Origin: Lentisphaeria bacterium
Lineage (GTDB): Bacteria > Verrucomicrobiota > Lentisphaeria > Victivallales > GWF2-50-93
Direction of reading: 5' to 3'
Length of the DNA stretch: 5,624 nt
Assembly (NCBI GenBank): GCA_020056205.1
Contig: JAGVIF010000553.1
Location: forward strand, 1-5,624
The notes below the pieces were generated by a model. The model searched no databases and was not told where the DNA came from. It saw nothing but the letters and a program-made list of their open reading frames with translations. Shown one piece after another: positions 5,618 to 5,624 of the stretch. How positions within the stretch are numbered: the first letter of the stretch is position 1; every line of letters starts with the position of its first letter. A program made the translations under genes and the position numbers.

Positions 5618-5624
5618 CCACCAC

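Noticed and set aside
1..5624. tRNA, rRNA, CRISPR array, phage or transposase genes
   Set aside because: Both strands were read for cloverleaf arms, spaced direct repeats, and integrase or transposase motifs; none was found. The hairpin repeats are the only element that may be mobile.

Overview
The window is a compact stretch of bacterial chromosome carrying mostly housekeeping genes. It holds five genes on the plus strand (coaD, yceD/DUF177, rpmF, plsX, fabH; 188-3369). Two genes on the minus strand converge on them: a membrane-associated PAS sensor histidine kinase and an S66-family LD-carboxypeptidase (5617-3396). No phage, plasmid, CRISPR or insertion-sequence gene is visible. Base composition is moderate in GC, Shine-Dalgarno sequences are clear, and the LD-carboxypeptidase implies a peptidoglycan wall. 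I cannot assign a phylum from the sequence. The gene order, with coaD joined to yceD-rpmF-plsX-fabH, suggests a lineage outside the well-studied gamma-proteobacteria and bacilli, but that is only an impression.

Plus-strand cluster: coaD makes dephospho-CoA, the precursor of CoA and of the ACP prosthetic group. YceD and ribosomal protein bL32 form the widely conserved yceD-rpmF pair. PlsX makes acyl-phosphate for phospholipid synthesis, and FabH starts fatty-acid chains from acetyl-CoA and malonyl-ACP. The genes are packed tightly: ATGA overlaps at coaD/yceD and rpmF/plsX, a 29-nt overlap at yceD/rpmF, and a 3-nt gap at plsX/fabH. This indicates one operon linking CoA supply, ribosome production and membrane lipid synthesis. 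The fabD/fabG/acpP genes that often follow fabH are absent; the cluster ends at a hairpin.

Minus-strand pair: the histidine kinase and the LD-carboxypeptidase share an ATGA overlap and are probably translationally coupled. The pairing hints at a link between signalling and cell-wall turnover. No response regulator is in the window, and the kinase frame is open to the right edge, so its N-terminus may lie outside.

The most unusual signal is a pair of related hairpin repeats (105-142 and 3370-3410), in opposite orientation, flanking the five-gene cluster exactly. Their arms differ at two base pairs and both changes are compensated, so the structure is preserved. They share an ACGGGG loop motif and an AATATTTAC end. 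The second copy runs into the last codons of the LD-carboxypeptidase gene and supplies its stop. They look like members of a dispersed, structured repeat family. The first ~100 bases are richer in GC (about 58 percent by hand count) and hold no gene I can identify.
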